Source: Pisaster brevispinus
Lineage: Eukaryota > Echinodermata > Asteroidea > Forcipulatida > Asteriidae
Assembly (NCBI GenBank): GCA_023634235.1
Contig: JAMKCF010000002.1
Span: 12,227,091 to 12,291,090, forward strand
Reading direction: 5' to 3'
DNA length: 64,000 bases
Shown: piece by piece, positions 21,688 to 34,311 of the stretch
Numbering within the stretch: the stretch's first letter is position 1
Layout of the letters: the number at the start of each line of letters is the position of its first letter
Notes under the pieces: model-generated
What the model was told of the DNA's origin: nothing
The model's database searches: none
What the model saw: the letters and a program-made list of their open reading frames with translations, nothing else
Program-made: the position numbers and the translations under genes

Positions 21688-21699
21688 CGATTACCTTTG

Positions 21700-22830
21700 A
21701 TAAAACACCTCGACAATAACAACACACCCGTTGTAAATCCAGGCTTCTTTGATGCTTGAGAGAGGCTATGGGGAAGGCCTTCCCATCGCAAGCAAGCATC
21801 TCATCCCGCTCTTGTTCAGCCAGATGCACAGCGATGAAACACCTCGAAGATATTAAAGAGCACACCCGTTGTAATTCCAGGCATCTTGGACGTTTAAGAG
21901 AGGCCAGGGGGATTGGCCTCCCCCTTGCAAGTCACCTTCGGTTGCCTTCAGCTGCAGCTGGCATGATTCATGCGAATTCCGTGGAATTCTCAAACCATCA
22001 AAAGCTCAACATCGAAGTTTAGTTTAAATCAGAAAAGATCGTTTGCCTTTTATACAGTTCTCAAAAGCGCAATGCAGTTCCATGGAGAACCTCAATAATT
22101 GTGAACTCGACATCGAAACGTGACATGAAATTGACAATAATATTCGGTGAATAAAATCTAGGTTAAAGCAAGTTTTGAGATTGTTCCATTTATCGGGAAT
22201 TAGTGTTCTGACGCCGTGTGACGTACTGTGGTTTTAATGTGACACTCGTATATTTTGATATAAAGACACATGTTATCTGGATTTTCTTCATCATAAATGT
22301 AAAGTTTATTCCTATCTCTTTCACGCTACAGCCTCACATTTCTAGACTTTTTCCCCGCGCTCTCCCGTTGTAAAACATGCTTACCTCAACGGCGCCCTCT
22401 GGCGACCGTATAGCATATTCTAGTCTTATAAGCTCGTTCACTGCAAAAATAAATAATGCCTATAAAAGTCGGGGTGGGGTGGGGCTGCAGTTGTATAGCA
22501 CCATACATGTTGCCGGTCCGATGTCCGCATAGATGGAATACCAGACAGCAATAACAAACTTAAAAGGCATTTTCATATTCAAGAATAGACTTAGCGAGAA
22601 GTAAACATAATGCAAATTGATGTAGATTGCCATTTAAAACGGACTTCATCCATTCACATTTCTGTTCCAAACAAGGCGAAGACCCTCTGAATGAGCAAAG
22701 GCCCAGTTGCCATTGTACGCTTGCATTTTGTTGGAAACACTGCTCATTGGATCACAGCAGAAATTAAGGACCAAAGAATCTCCACGACTTCTGCTTAGGC
22801 TCCCGGCTAAGGCTCCGTCGGTCTTCGCGA
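21700..22830. other. No gene seen
   Basis: A 90-codon plus-strand frame at 21756-22022 has no splice support, and part of it repeats internally (ACACCCGTTGTAAWTCCAGGC occurs at 21724 and 21865). The rest is unremarkable. Confidence 0.45.
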
Positions 22831-22837
22831 GCAGTCA

Positions 22838-22990
22838 GGTTGGCGTAGTGGTTATCTTGCCTTGCCTTTCACCTCTGGGGAACCCGGTTCAAATCCCATC
22901 GGGGCACTACGTGGATTAGGTTTTCAGTCCCTACCTGAATGCGTGGTTTTTTTTTCCATGGATTATTCCTCCCACACCTAAAACTGAAGC
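22838..22990 (+). mobile_element. tRNA-derived SINE-like element
   Basis: TGGCGTAGTGGTTATCTTGC resembles a tRNA A box region. GGTTCAAATCCCATCGGGGC about 45 bp later matches the B box and T-arm. A non-tRNA body follows (TTTCAGTCCCTACCTGAATG). The acceptor-stem sequence does not pair as in a functional tRNA, so I call it a SINE fragment. Confidence 0.6.
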
Positions 22991-22999
22991 TTCCTTCAT

Positions 23000-25900
23000 T
23001 GTCTTCTCTCCATTGGATTCTTGGCTAGTAGGCCTGTAGTGATTAAGTTCGCTTTTCTGAGAGTCCTAGGTAGCCTTCACAACCAGAATAATTGTCGGAG
23101 TCGAAGCCCAAGCCCAAGCCGGGGCCCAAGCTAGATTCCAAGGGGGAACACACTAGACGAAGCCAGGGCTCCGTTCCACTTGCGCGAACTGACCGCAACC
23201 GTTCGCGCAACCGTTTGTGATCGTTGGAACGATTGGTTGCGCACTTCTTGATGTCAAAATGGCGGCACTCTAATGAAGATGGCGACACTGCGTGTATTAT
23301 TTGTGTAACTTCTTTTTTTGGTTTTGGGTGTATTGATTGTAGGTGTATTTTAGCCCTCATTTGTACATCACGGCATCAGTTGTTATGTCAACTCTACCTG
23401 ACTGCGTTATCAACCACTGAAAATACATTATATTGATTTTCATGAAAAGAAAATAATATCATCTGCTTGTCTTGACGTGTGTTGTTGTCCGCCATTTTAA
23501 AAACCACACACCAACACCTCCAAAAATACGGTCGCCTAAGGTTGCTAACATTCGCCAACGTTGGCGGCGCACAACTCGTTCCACTCGTTGGCAACGTTTG
23601 CGCAAGCGGAAAACCACCCCTGGTTTGTCTTCCAGTTGAAACCGGAAGTTGAAGTAAGCAAATCTTCACCAGCCTCGTTTTGAGCTCAAAAGCCAAGTGA
23701 TAAGGATTTTGAACATGGCTTCAGTGAATGAAGTATTTTTATTTGTTTTTTTGAAATGTAAACGAATTTAACATCGATTATGTCATCACTACGTCACTGT
23801 GGAAAATAACCATGGGGTGAAGACAACTTCAAAGTTTCCTCTCAATCACGTGACCATAAGTTAAAAGATTTGGCAAAATACAAACTAAAGGATAAATCTT
23901 CGAAAGCACATAAATGTTAATATTTGTCAAAATTTGCTTCTGCAAACTGTATGTAAAAATGGTTCTTTAGAATGATTGTAACACATAAGGAAATTCATTT
24001 TTTGAAAATGTTGTCGATTTACTCAGAGTAACGCGGCATTCGTATACACGTACGTTAACTTCGAAGCACAAAGTTCACGGTGCAATAGTTGACCTCAACA
24101 GGTGCTGGCAATTTGGACTCGTCACCACTAAACCGTGACAGCGCCACCAGGCGCCTTACAGAAGTTATTGTTCCTAACCCCTTTTAGTAATTGGCTTGAT
24201 GGGGAACAAGTAAGTTTAGCTGAGATGAGCTCCTGTTTATAGTGATTTGTATTAATGTTACCGTTTTTAATGGCGTAGTGATCAACTGGAAATAAAAGAG
24301 AACGTTTTGCTGAGATGTGCATCTGGTTATAGTGATTGCTATGCTCTAGATAGCTTAGAAAGTACAATCGGGAAAAATCAACATTGGTTTAATTGTGATA
24401 AATAACGATATTTATGATTTTTCAACTTTTAAATCCTGTTGAATACTTCAAAGAAGTACATTGTGTATAACAACATAAAGTCAACGTCAATTGTATAAAT
24501 TGAGTAAACTTGTATTTCATTAACTAATTTATGCTCTTTTGTGATCAAAATAATAATGCTGCTTCAGTCAATGGCACAATTGATGTGAAGTTATAGTTTT
24601 TATTTGTTACGCACAATTACTTTACAAACCATGACGACATTAACATGTACGTGTATTCTTTTATAACTTTTAAACACTGTGTCCCCGAACATTTAGGTAT
24701 TATTATAAAATCTTTATTTTGTGATCTAATCCAACACCTATTTATTTATTTATTTTGTTTCTATTATTATTTTTGTATCATTATTTTTTTTTTTTTTTAT
24801 GCATTTATTTATTCATTTATTTTTTTTATTATAATAATAATAATAATCATTATTATTAATGTTATTTTATTTGTTTATTGGGGGATATTAAGGGTAGACT
24901 TACAGGGCAGACTCCCTTATCTCGCCACTGCTGAGAGGAGAGAGCCTACATTGTTGTCACCAATAACGTTGACTATGGTGGTGAACAAATACACAAACAC
25001 ATCCATAACACAAATAAATAAGTTTCAACGACAACTCATGTTAAATCTAGTATTTAGTATTTTTTTTAATATCGAGTGCATTTTCATACCACAAAGACGT
25101 ACTGTACATTTGGCTTCATTTATAATGAATGACAATTTTCCCAAAACCTGCTTTTTAAAAAGAGCTTGTACTATAACTACAAAGGAAAATAGATTTCACA
25201 AAAGAAATGGATAAATAATTACTTTTTAAGATAATGATTTTTAAAAAAATGTTAGAGATGCAACTAAAACACTAGTAACCTCTTTGAAAAAAAAAAACCC
25301 AAACTCATACAATTAATGTCCATGTGCTGTTATGCAGTTTCTTTCTAAAAAAAAAAATCCATTGAGTTTAATGCAGTGCTTATTTACAGCAAGTTGTTTC
25401 ACCTTTATTTCGTTTCTTTCATGACCTTTTAATTTGAGGTAAGTTTTTTAATTAATCAGTTTGGGTACCCCCCCCCCCCCACAACTCAGCCATGAAAAGA
25501 CAGTACATGTAACACTGTACATGTATACGGAACATGGACTACTTCGCAAGTACTCAGTACCCAGTACGCGTGCGTTAGCTGTGGATTGAGCTATGCATGC
25601 CTGGTAGACTTTCGTAACAAAGTTTGGTCGCCAGCTGAATACAAGCATGTACCTCATTCCACGGCTAACGAACGCGTACATGTACATGTATTTGCGAAGT
25701 ACGTGTAGTCTATGTTGGGCCTCGTCACGTTGTCCAACTTTAGCTGCAACTACAGGGTTTTGTTTGAAGTAAAACCAGGCATTAAACTGCACTTTGTTAA
25801 AACAAAAAATTACTGAGGTTTTTTTCTTCTTTTTTTCTTCAAATTTCAAAGGCAGAGCTGAAGAACCAACCAATGATCGACAAAACTCACGGCTGTGGCA

Positions 25901-26540
25901 AAAGTAAAGGTCTTCAGGCAGGCGCAGATCTCACTTTGGAGACTGTATTTGGTTCCATTTGGTTCACCATACATTTCTTCCTAAATCCTCCGAAACCAAG
26001 GAGGATTTTGGAGGATAGGAGCACGTTTTGACATTCAATGAAAGCAATGGGAATCAAACACCAACTCATATCGGTTGACTTTGGAAAGGCTGGGGCAGAA
26101 GCCATCCTACGTAAATCTTGTGCACATTCCTCCTGGATTGATTTTAGAGGAGTGAGACAGTTGGCACCCTACCTAAACTCATTATTAGTTTATTTTTGAG
26201 GACTGGGGCCATTTCCTGCAAGGGGGTACCCAGTGGTAATTTGGGCGTGGCACATTAAGCCACATTGTTTCAAACTCGGCATTGGAACATGTTTGTAACT
26301 TGCTCCCAATTTGAAAAGGCTATCAAAATATACTTCGTGGCCAAAGCTGTGGAACCTCTTACTTCGTGAGCCTTTATGAAGCCGTGTTCTTTCAACACAT
26401 GGCTTCAAATTGGATGTACACAGCCAAAGCTTGAGCCACGGGTTGGGAAAAGCTGAACGGTTTCAAGACACATTGACCCCAGCAAATTTAGAGTCTTCTG
26501 GGCCGCTCTTCTTGCTCTCCCACAGTTAATGTTACACCCT
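23000..26540. other. No gene seen; AT-rich tracts and degenerate repeats
   Basis: The 23160-23610 segment contains facing words (CCACTTGCGCGAAC and GTTTGCGCAAGCGG), possibly an old foldback element. 24725-24870 is (TTATT)n-type low-complexity sequence that opens a long but meaningless frame. 25465-25485 is a poly(C) run. I see no exon with credible splice sites. Confidence 0.45.
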
Positions 26541-26559
26541 CTGACAGCTACATTAACTC

Positions 26560-27170
26560 AACTGAAACTTGGCCACTCAACTGAAACCTGGCTACTCAAT
26601 TGAAACTTGAGTAGCCAAGTTTTAGTTGAGTGGCCAAGTTTTAGTTGAGAAGCCAATTTTCAGTTGGGGAGCCATTTTCAGTTGAGTTGCCAATTTTCAG
26701 TTGGGGAGCCAATTTTCATTTGAGTAGCTTATTTTCAGTTTGGTAGCCTAGTTTCAGTTGAGTAGCCAAGTTTCACTTGAGCATTGGTATGTTATTGTAA
26801 AATGCGCTAAACTGAACTGAAACTTGGCTATTCAACTGACGGCTACTCAACTGAAACTTGGCTGCTAAACTGAATCTTTGCTACTGAACTGAAACTTGGG
26901 TACGCAACTGAATTTGGCTACTCAATTGAAACTTGGGTACGCAATTGAATTTGGCTACACAATTCAAACTTGGGTACTCAACTGAATTTGGCTACTCAAT
27001 TGAAACTTGGGTAATCATCTGAAACTTGGCTACTCAACTCAAACTTGGCTACTCAATTAAACTTGGCTACTGAACTGAAACTTGCCTACTCAACTGAATC
27101 TTAACTACTTGACTGAAACTTGGCTATACTCAACTAAAACTTGGCTACTGAACTGAAACTTGACTACGGA
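26560..27170. repeat. Degenerate 17-18-bp minisatellite that switches orientation
   Basis: Units of the form CTCAACTGAAACTTGGCTA run forward at about 26556-26603. They then switch to the reverse complement (GTAGCCAAGTTTCAGTTGAG) from about 26606 to 26780, and run forward again from about 26815 to 27170. The transcript of either strand could fold into long imperfect hairpins. Individual units differ by one to several bases, so the array is old. There is no ORF. Confidence 0.85.
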
Positions 27171-27179
27171 CGTTTGAGT

Positions 27180-30140
27180 AACAATTGGACGCCGAGTCGT
27201 GACCGCCTTGGGGTACAGCCATCAGGTTTTGCGTCTAGGCTTGGTGGTATAAATGTACAACAGACAAAGGCTATTTTACAAGCACACAAAGTTATTAAAT
27301 GATAAACAGAGTTACTGGCTTACGTGGTGTCCCTCTGTGAAAGATTCTTTACATGTTGCATTTTGCTGCACTCACTTTGATTGGTGTGCTGTTCTAATTG
27401 CTGCGATGCGTTTCGGTTGCCGTGCTCATTGACACACTTTGATTAGTGAACAATGTGATATGCCAATTTGATTGGTGCAAAATAATAAACCAATTTAATG
27501 CCCTTTCATTTGGCAATTTAAGTTCATTCAAAATAATTTGTTCCATACAGGTTAAAATTGCGAACGCAAGAAAAATACCTATTTCGAATGTGCTCCCCCC
27601 CCCCCCAAAAAGGGGGAAAGAACAAATGACAAACAAAATGAAGTCCATTTCATTTGCACATGTTCACTCAAGCAGTAAAAACCTTTGGAGGGACACCAAG
27701 TTAATTTAAAAATATTAAAAGTACACAATAAGCTTAATTAAAAATTCTATAGCTATAACAAATGTCAACAGACATAAATATGCATGGTTACTCATACTTT
27801 ACAAAAGTCTTTCCAAAAAAATTTATACCTTGTTTACAAATTAGTTGCCCCAATATCGGGACGAATATGTTTGGCCAGAGGCAAACAAAACAAAGAACAA
27901 GTTACATTTACAGTTATGTCCAATCAATGTAGCTGTATATAAAATTCCATATTTCACAAGAGAAAAAAAAAGCGGGAAAAACCCAAAACGAGGACAAATT
28001 TTCCTCGTTTTATTTGACAGACAAACAGAACTGACTAAAAACAACATACAATACACATTTGTAATCTGCTAGCTGAGTTGATATACATTTCTAAGTTTCT
28101 ACAACTAAGAAAGACAAATATTGATTGGTCTGCTATTGTTTTGCTGGTTGTTTCAACAGAATAACACTCTTGCCTATGTGATGTCGACGGTGTTCGTCCC
28201 CCCTCCCCCGCCCAACAAGAATAATAATGTCCCTGAAACTATTGACACCACATGCTGCAACTGAAATAAGTCCGACACAAACGTGCAGAAAATACCTGCC
28301 ATAAACACTGTGACAAATGTGAAAAAAACTAATTTGATGACATTTCGATAGGTTGCATTTCCTTTTTTAACAAGTTTAAAAAACATTTTTTTAAATATTG
28401 AAATCTACTAGATGGGAATGGATTTACTTTTCCCATAGACAATGCAAGTGTGTTATCACACTACATACATGTTCATGTCGCTGCTTGAAATATATTCTCA
28501 ACATATCTTTTGTAACATGGTTGTCGTGATTACCAAACCTTTTTTATGACTGTTTGTCCAAAAACTAGAGAACTGCTGTGGATGCACTTTTCAAAAAGCT
28601 CCCGTATGCCCCCGCTTTAGGTTTGAATGAATACAATCAAGCTGTTTGCTTACCATTTCCCCTCTGTAAAGCGATAAATGGTGAGTGCCCGAGGCCTTTC
28701 CTATCCTTTTATGCGTAAACCAGTGTTTAAGGCCAAGTAGTATTGCACGCCCCCAGTCACAATACATAGTACAACTATCATGGATTCATCTTTTGTGACT
28801 CGTCTGGCGTTGACATTAGTTGCACAGAAGCCCCCCTTTTTTGTAGCGTGTGCATCGCTCCATGGTGCTTTGTTCTCGCTTTGGATTTTGAAAAAAAATC
28901 AATGCAGACAAAATAGAGTGCCGAACGTGTGTGGACTGTTCAATTGATAGCAGACATCGATACAAATACTTTGTAAGAGATGTTGAAAACCCTATGAGAA
29001 TCTTATCACAAATGGAGAAAACAAATCTGTCACAAACGACCAGCATTAGTATATATAATTTCAGTTTTTGTTTAAAGAATCCATGTTAATTTATACTCTG
29101 TAAATTGGAGTATGCCAGTTTTTAACAACCAGGTATGACAAATACATTTTTTTTTCTTATTTTTTTTTTCTATGAACAATATTATGACCTTTTCTATATC
29201 TATACACAACATTCACTGTTTTAAAAAAATATGGTACATTTTCGATTTGTTTTTTTGTTTTTTTAACTTTACAAGTGTCAATGTTCATGAACTGAATACA
29301 AGAAATTTAATAGAATATCTGACACGATTCCCCTTCCACATATATGTAGAGTAGAACATGTACACAATCACACTAAAACAAAAACAAAACAAAAAATTAC
29401 AGGGCATTTAAAAAATCTATACATGTCCATTAAATTGTTGAAGTCAATACATTGTGTTCATGTTTTCCACACGTTTTCCGGCACTGTCCAACAATATTCC
29501 CACATCTTCCTATACATTTTCCATCATTATTCCATGATTTAAAACACAGCTATTGCCAGGTTTCCCATACATTTCCCTCCTAACTTCTCCTAGTTCTCCA
29601 TTGTACTTCCCAATTGTTTTAATACTGGCATTGCCGGGCAGGATTTCCCATAAAATTCCCAAAACATTTCTAATATTCCTTTACACTTCCCACGAGTTTT
29701 TCCAAGACATATGTGATGGCAATGTAAAGGATTAAGTAAATGCAGTTGTTACACAACACTGCAAATAACATCTGATCACGTACCAGAAATCATAAAAGCA
29801 ATAGGTCCTGCCTCCAGAAAAAAAGGTGTGAGCATAAAAAATAAAATAAAAAAACCCACAATTTTAAGTGAGCCTCAAATTACCAGAATGTGTGAGTGAG
29901 TGTAACAACAATGGGTCCTGACCCCGGAAAAAAAAAGAAAAAAAAATACTGTTCAAGAAATATTACAACGATGGTATAACAACAAATTCACACTTTCATC
30001 AGTGTTCCCCCAAAACAGTTAAGATTTTCTTTTAATCATGATTACACATCTACTTTCAAGATGTAGGCAAAACATGAAGCAGATGACACCAGAGGTTGAC
30101 TGTTTTAAAGCTTTTGCGTGTAACTTGCCCTTGGGACACT
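27180..30140. other. No gene seen; AT-rich, possibly 3' UTR of the zinc-finger gene
   Basis: I find no recognisable exon on either strand. The region is AT-rich with poly(T), poly(C) and TTCCCATA/TTTTCC-rich stretches (29460-29700). It lies downstream of the minus-strand zinc-finger gene, and genes of this family often have long 3' UTRs, but nothing in the sequence fixes where that transcript ends. Confidence 0.4.
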
Positions 30141-30143
30141 GGG

Positions 30144-30314
30144 GGCCAAACTTCACGGAGCTGCTTAAGCACAGAGAGCAGACTGCTTAGCAGAAATAGG
30201 TTTACCAGCCAAAATACAATGTAATCCGCACTGTGTGTGACTGGTTCCCTGCTCGATGTTGCTCAGCAGATTTATCTCTTTAGCATAAATTTCTGCTTGG
30301 AAGAATCGGGCCCT
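30144..30314. mobile_element. Diverged foldback element, GGGCC...GGCCC family
   Basis: The left end reads GGGGGCCAAACTTCACGGAG and CTGCTTAAGCA. The right end is TTCTGCTTGGAAGAATCGGG then CCC. The inner words (TGCTTAGCAGAAATAGG, GGTTCCCTGCTCG) match the better-preserved copies at 20261-20630 and 60465-60659. Confidence 0.6.
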
Positions 30315-30734
30315 ATGACCAATTTCATGTACATGTAGCATGTCAGCAGCGTTTTTTGCTTACAGAGCAGAGTTTGCACTTTGTAATCTCCGCTTGCTGT
30401 ATGCAAAGCCAACGTCAGGCTAAATTGCCTGTGGTTCCTTGTGAGCAGATGAGTGACGCAATAGCACAAACCAGTGCAAACAGTCGCACGTGTCGTAAAT
30501 TTTGTGAAAATGTTGTGAATAACACTGATACTTCAGAACATGCTTTTGCTTGGCTAAGCTGAGCTTAACAATTTGCTCACAAATAGGAAAACAGCTTTTC
30601 GAAATTGGGCCCTGGTTTATATTTAAAAGGATTTCTCTGTAATGTGAAATCTTGCATTTGAAGAGGGTCAACGCAATCCCTTAGAGAGGAATGTCTCAGC
30701 AATAACATTGATAGAATGCACAGCAGCTTGAATT

Positions 30735-31360
30735 GACACTTGACCAGGCAACGCAAGGTTGACTTAGCCACATGACCAGGCAAGGTTGACTTAGCCACTT
30801 GGCCAGGCAAGGTTGACTTAGCCACTTGACCAGACAAGGATGTCTTGGTCACTTGACCAGGCAAGGATGTCTTGGTCACTTGACCAGGCAAGGTTGACTT
30901 AGCCACTTGGCCAGACAAGGATGTCTTGGTCACTTGACCAGGCAAGGTTGACTTAGCCACTTGACCAGGCAAGGTTGACTTAGCCACTTGACCAGGCAAG
31001 GATGTCTTGGTCACTTGACCAGGCAAGGTTGACTTAGCCACTTGACCAGGCAAGGTTGACTTGGCCATTAGACCAGGCAAGGTTGACTTAGCCACCTGAC
31101 TAGGCAAGGTTGACTTAGCCATTTGACCAGGCAAGGATGTAGCGGCCACTTGACCAGGCAAGGTTGACTTATCCACATGACTAGGCAAGGTTGACTTAGC
31201 CATTTGACCAGGCAAGGATGTCTTGGCCACTTGACCAGGCAAGGTCGACTTTGCCACTTGACCAGCAATGGTTGACTTAGCCATTTGACCAGGCAACGTT
31301 GTCTAAGCCATTGGCTAGGCAATGTTGACCTAGCCGTTTCACCAGGCAAATGTTGACTTA
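30735..31360 (-). repeat. 27-bp minisatellite, about 23 units, open on the minus strand
   Basis: The plus-strand unit is AAGGTTGACTTAGCCACTTG + ACCAGGC, with variants (AAGGATGTCTTGGTCACTTG). Because 27 is a multiple of three, the minus strand stays open for 239 codons and reads as a 9-residue repeat, STLPGQVAK, alternating with TSLPGQVTK. Two unit types alternate in blocks. The array begins about 330 bp past the stop of the zinc-finger gene on the same strand, so it is probably in that transcript's 3' UTR. The frame has a non-repeat tail with no recognised domain. Translation cannot be excluded, but the conserved feature is the DNA unit. Confidence 0.92.
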
Positions 31361-31690
31361 TAATCTAGTTGACTACGCTGTGTAAACTTAGCCAGTTGAC
31401 CTCGCTAGTTTGACTTACCTATAACCTTATTTGTGGTAGATTGTGAGTGGGTTCCCAAAAGGTGGGCCAACTTGAGCTGTCCATGTCCAACTAAAAAGGT
31501 TTGGAGTAGACATCATCCGTATCTTCTCCAAATGAAACACCAATGGCTCAGCATAAAAGGTGGCTTCAGATAAAATGATGACAGTGGTTGGTCTACAGCA
31601 ACCCCATGCATCTGTCCAATTTTAATGATGATTTAACTTACTTTTAAAAAATAATTGAGAACTCACCCTAATATACTTGAGCTAATGCTT

Positions 31691-33069
31691 TCATGCTTGT
31701 ATGATGTGAGATACATTTGGTGCTGACACGGGCAGGGGAAAATATGGCATTCTAGAGTCGACAATGTGACTGGCCGACTGAAATGCAGGGGAGTTGGTTA
31801 ACGTTGGCCCCTCTCCCGATGAAAATACTGCCTGGGCACCCCTGTTCATGTACCCTAAGGAGGTGGGAACGGGAATATGCAGGTTTATTGGATGGCTGCT
31901 AGTTGAGGGGCTGGTCGCAGTGTGGATTGGGAAACCATGGGGCAGGGAGTTGGACTTGGCCTCGGTGGTCTGGCTCTGGATTCCACTTCGAGGCGGCAGA
32001 GCCAAGGACTGCAGAACAGAGTCAGGTGGTGGAAGATGCATCAGCATCGGGACAAGCGGCCCAGAGGCCTCCGCTAATGAGTAGTCATTAATGTTAATTC
32101 CCTCGGGGTGCATATTCATCGAGGGGGCTGGGTTTGAGTTGGCCTTCTTCTTGCTCTTCTTGTGTTTCTTGTGATGGGTTAGGTTGACGACCGCCGAAGG
32201 GTTGGCGTGCTTGCCTGTGTCAACAATGGGCAGGTTGGTCAGTCCATTGTTGGCCAGCTGCGGATGCTTATCCATGTGTTTCAAGAGGTACACCTCCAGG
32301 CTGTATGACTTGCCGCAAACGCCGCAGGAGTAGCGCTTCTCCCGCCGCGTATTCTCATGAGACAGCACATGATTCTGCAGCTTTTCCAGCTCGTCGTACG
32401 CCCGGTAGCAGTCCCGACACTTGTAGGGCTTATCCTTATTATGGCGACGCCAGTGCTGCTGGAGATTGGACAGCTGGCTGAAGGCCTTGTCGCAACCAGC
32501 ATCAAAGCACTTATACGGCTTCATGCCGGTGTGGATGCGGGTGTGCTGCTGCAGGTGGGAGAGCTGCTTAAAGGACTTCTCACAGTAGGTGCAGTGGTAG
32601 GGCTTGACGTTGGTGTGCACCCGTGAATGCTGGCTCAGGTAGGAGGTGGTCGCAAAGCCCTTCCCGCAGTCTTCACACTTGTAAGGCTTACCTTCCGTGT
32701 GCGAGCGAGCGTGGAGCAGCACGTCCGACTTGCTGTAGTACACCTGGGGGCAGATCTTGCAATGGTACTCCTGCCCTCCTTGCTCCGCCTGCAGGAACGA
32801 GCGAGGACTCGACACCTTCTCCCCCTTCCTGCCGTCCTTACCCCGTGGTGACGTGTTACGGGTGTGGCTCGGTAGTCCATTACTCCCGCTTGGTTCCCGA
32901 CTGGTACCCTGACTCATAATAGGTGTGGGCTGTGTGTTTGCCCTGGTGTACAGGACATTGGATTGCTGATGGCTGGTCGAGGGGGCCATTGTTACACAGC
33001 CGGCTATTTCATGAGCAACATGGCTTGCTATGGATGCGAATCTAGTGTGGCACTTGTTGCACTCATAAC
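31691..33069 (-). CDS. ZNF362/ZNF384-like: C2H2 zinc-finger transcription factor, ZNF362/ZNF384 - rotund/squeeze - LIN-29 family (last exon)
   Basis: This terminal exon of 458 codons plus stop begins after a TTGTTAG acceptor in phase 1. It opens with a C2HC-like finger (YECNKCHTRF...HEIAGC). A Ser/Thr/Pro-rich linker follows, then six C2H2 fingers running from YHCKICPQVY to YLLKHMDKH. Diagnostic stretches are KPYHCTYCEKSFKQLSHLQQ, CDKAFSQLSNLQQHWRRHNK, DKPYKCRDCYRAY and CGKSYSLEVYLLKHM. These line up with the conserved block of ZNF362, ZNF384, Drosophila rotund/squeeze and C. elegans LIN-29. The C-terminus has a Lys-rich patch (HHKKHKKSKKKAN), which could be a nuclear localisation signal, and a long Pro/Ser-rich tail. 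The family binds A/T-rich sites in the nucleus and controls developmental timing and neuronal fate in other animals; its role here is inferred. The DNA is more GC-rich than its surroundings, as expected for coding sequence. Confidence 0.95.
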
Positions 33070-33246
33070 CTAACAAGAGAGGTACAAGAAGGTACATATT
33101 AATACCAAAAGGAATATAATCTCACCATAAATCACCTGTCATATTATGGAACTTAATTAACAATTTAAGTAATTTAAATAGTTTCATTTAACTTATGATG
33201 TCATTTCTTTCTCCTCTTATAATGAAACTTGGTGAAAATATCCATC

Positions 33247-33412
33247 AGGCCTGCAATTTCATCTTTGAGAGGGCAAGACCATTTTGATTTTGCAAAGGGC
33301 ACTTCCAACAGAAAATCTTAAAGTCTAAGAGAAAATGTTGAAGGGGCACCAAGGCCAAGACCAGAGGCAATGGCCTCAGTGGCCACCTTGTAGTTCCAGG
33401 CCCGATTCATGT
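33247..33412 (+). repeat. Short interspersed repeat, GGCAAGACCATTTT family, copy 1
   Basis: It starts CAGGCCTGCAATTTCATCTT and includes TTTTGCAAAGGGCACTTCC, AAGGGGCACCAAGGCCAAG and GGCCTCAGTGGCCACCTTG, ending near AGTTCCAGGCCCG. Its ends (CAGGCCTG and CCAGGCC) are weakly inverted. Two fuller copies follow at 34312 and 35440, and a fragment lies near 38290. Confidence 0.75.
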
Positions 33413-34311
33413 TCGCATGAAATAAACTTAAATTAAAACCAAGGGCCATTTCATAAAGATGTAGCAGAACCTTACCAATTACCATAGTTTCTTATTTTAT
33501 AAGCACAACTTAAAGCAAACAAAGCAAATGGCACACTAACTTGCTGGTCATTCTTGTAAGTAGACGAGTGACATAACAATACAAATGCACTGTGAACATG
33601 CACACAAATCTCTTTGATGGTTTATAAAATACACTTTTCCAGTTGGCGCCGGATGTTGTGTCAACACGACAACATTTTTCCTGCTAGCATTCGGGTGACA
33701 TGCATTTTGTTTTATCACTGTATCATGTCACATTTTCTGATCAGAACGAAGAAAGCCCTTTTTTAACACAATGGAGCGAGGTCAGAGCATGCACTCCCAA
33801 TGCAACGCTTTGTTTTACCCACACAACGAGGACAGTTGGTGGTGGGGAAAAAAAAGGGTTAATCTCTGCCTTTGAGCTGGGGCTATTGTGTAGTCCTCGA
33901 TTCTATGCCTTTGTCCCTTTATCGCAAGAAGAGGATTGCGTGTCATTGAGAGGTTTTCCACCTTTAGTTCGAGAGGACTAAGATTCCAGCCTCGGTTCCG
34001 GTCATGGGCCCAACTGGAGGCCTTGTTCTTATGGCTGAGGTTCCACTCTGTGCAGTTTGTGAATATTTTCTCAAAAGAGAAACAACAAATTCGGTTTCTT
34101 TGTGCCAGCGGTACCATCAAAGGGCAATTAGTTGGGCAACTCCGCTAAAGTAATGCCGTCAGGATGGAAAGTTAAATAATGGTAGACCCCCGCCGGTAAC
34201 TGGTTAAATGCACATTTTTCCAGCGTCAGTAGATTTTGCTTTATTTGGTAAACAGCTTGTATAAAATGGGTCCCAAAACAGTTTGTGTGCAACCATCAAG
34301 CATGGTTGAAT

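Noticed and set aside
22838..22925. Possible tRNA gene
   Set aside because: A and B box words are present, but the acceptor and anticodon stems do not pair. Treated as a SINE head. The same reasoning applies to 51740-51850 and 52360-52450.
24645..25214. 189-codon plus-strand frame
   Set aside because: Mostly TTATT-type low-complexity sequence giving Phe/Ile/Tyr runs, with no splice or domain support.
32281..32919. Several frames overlapping the zinc-finger exon
   Set aside because: Shadows of the real minus-strand frame, whose Cys/His spacing is unambiguous.
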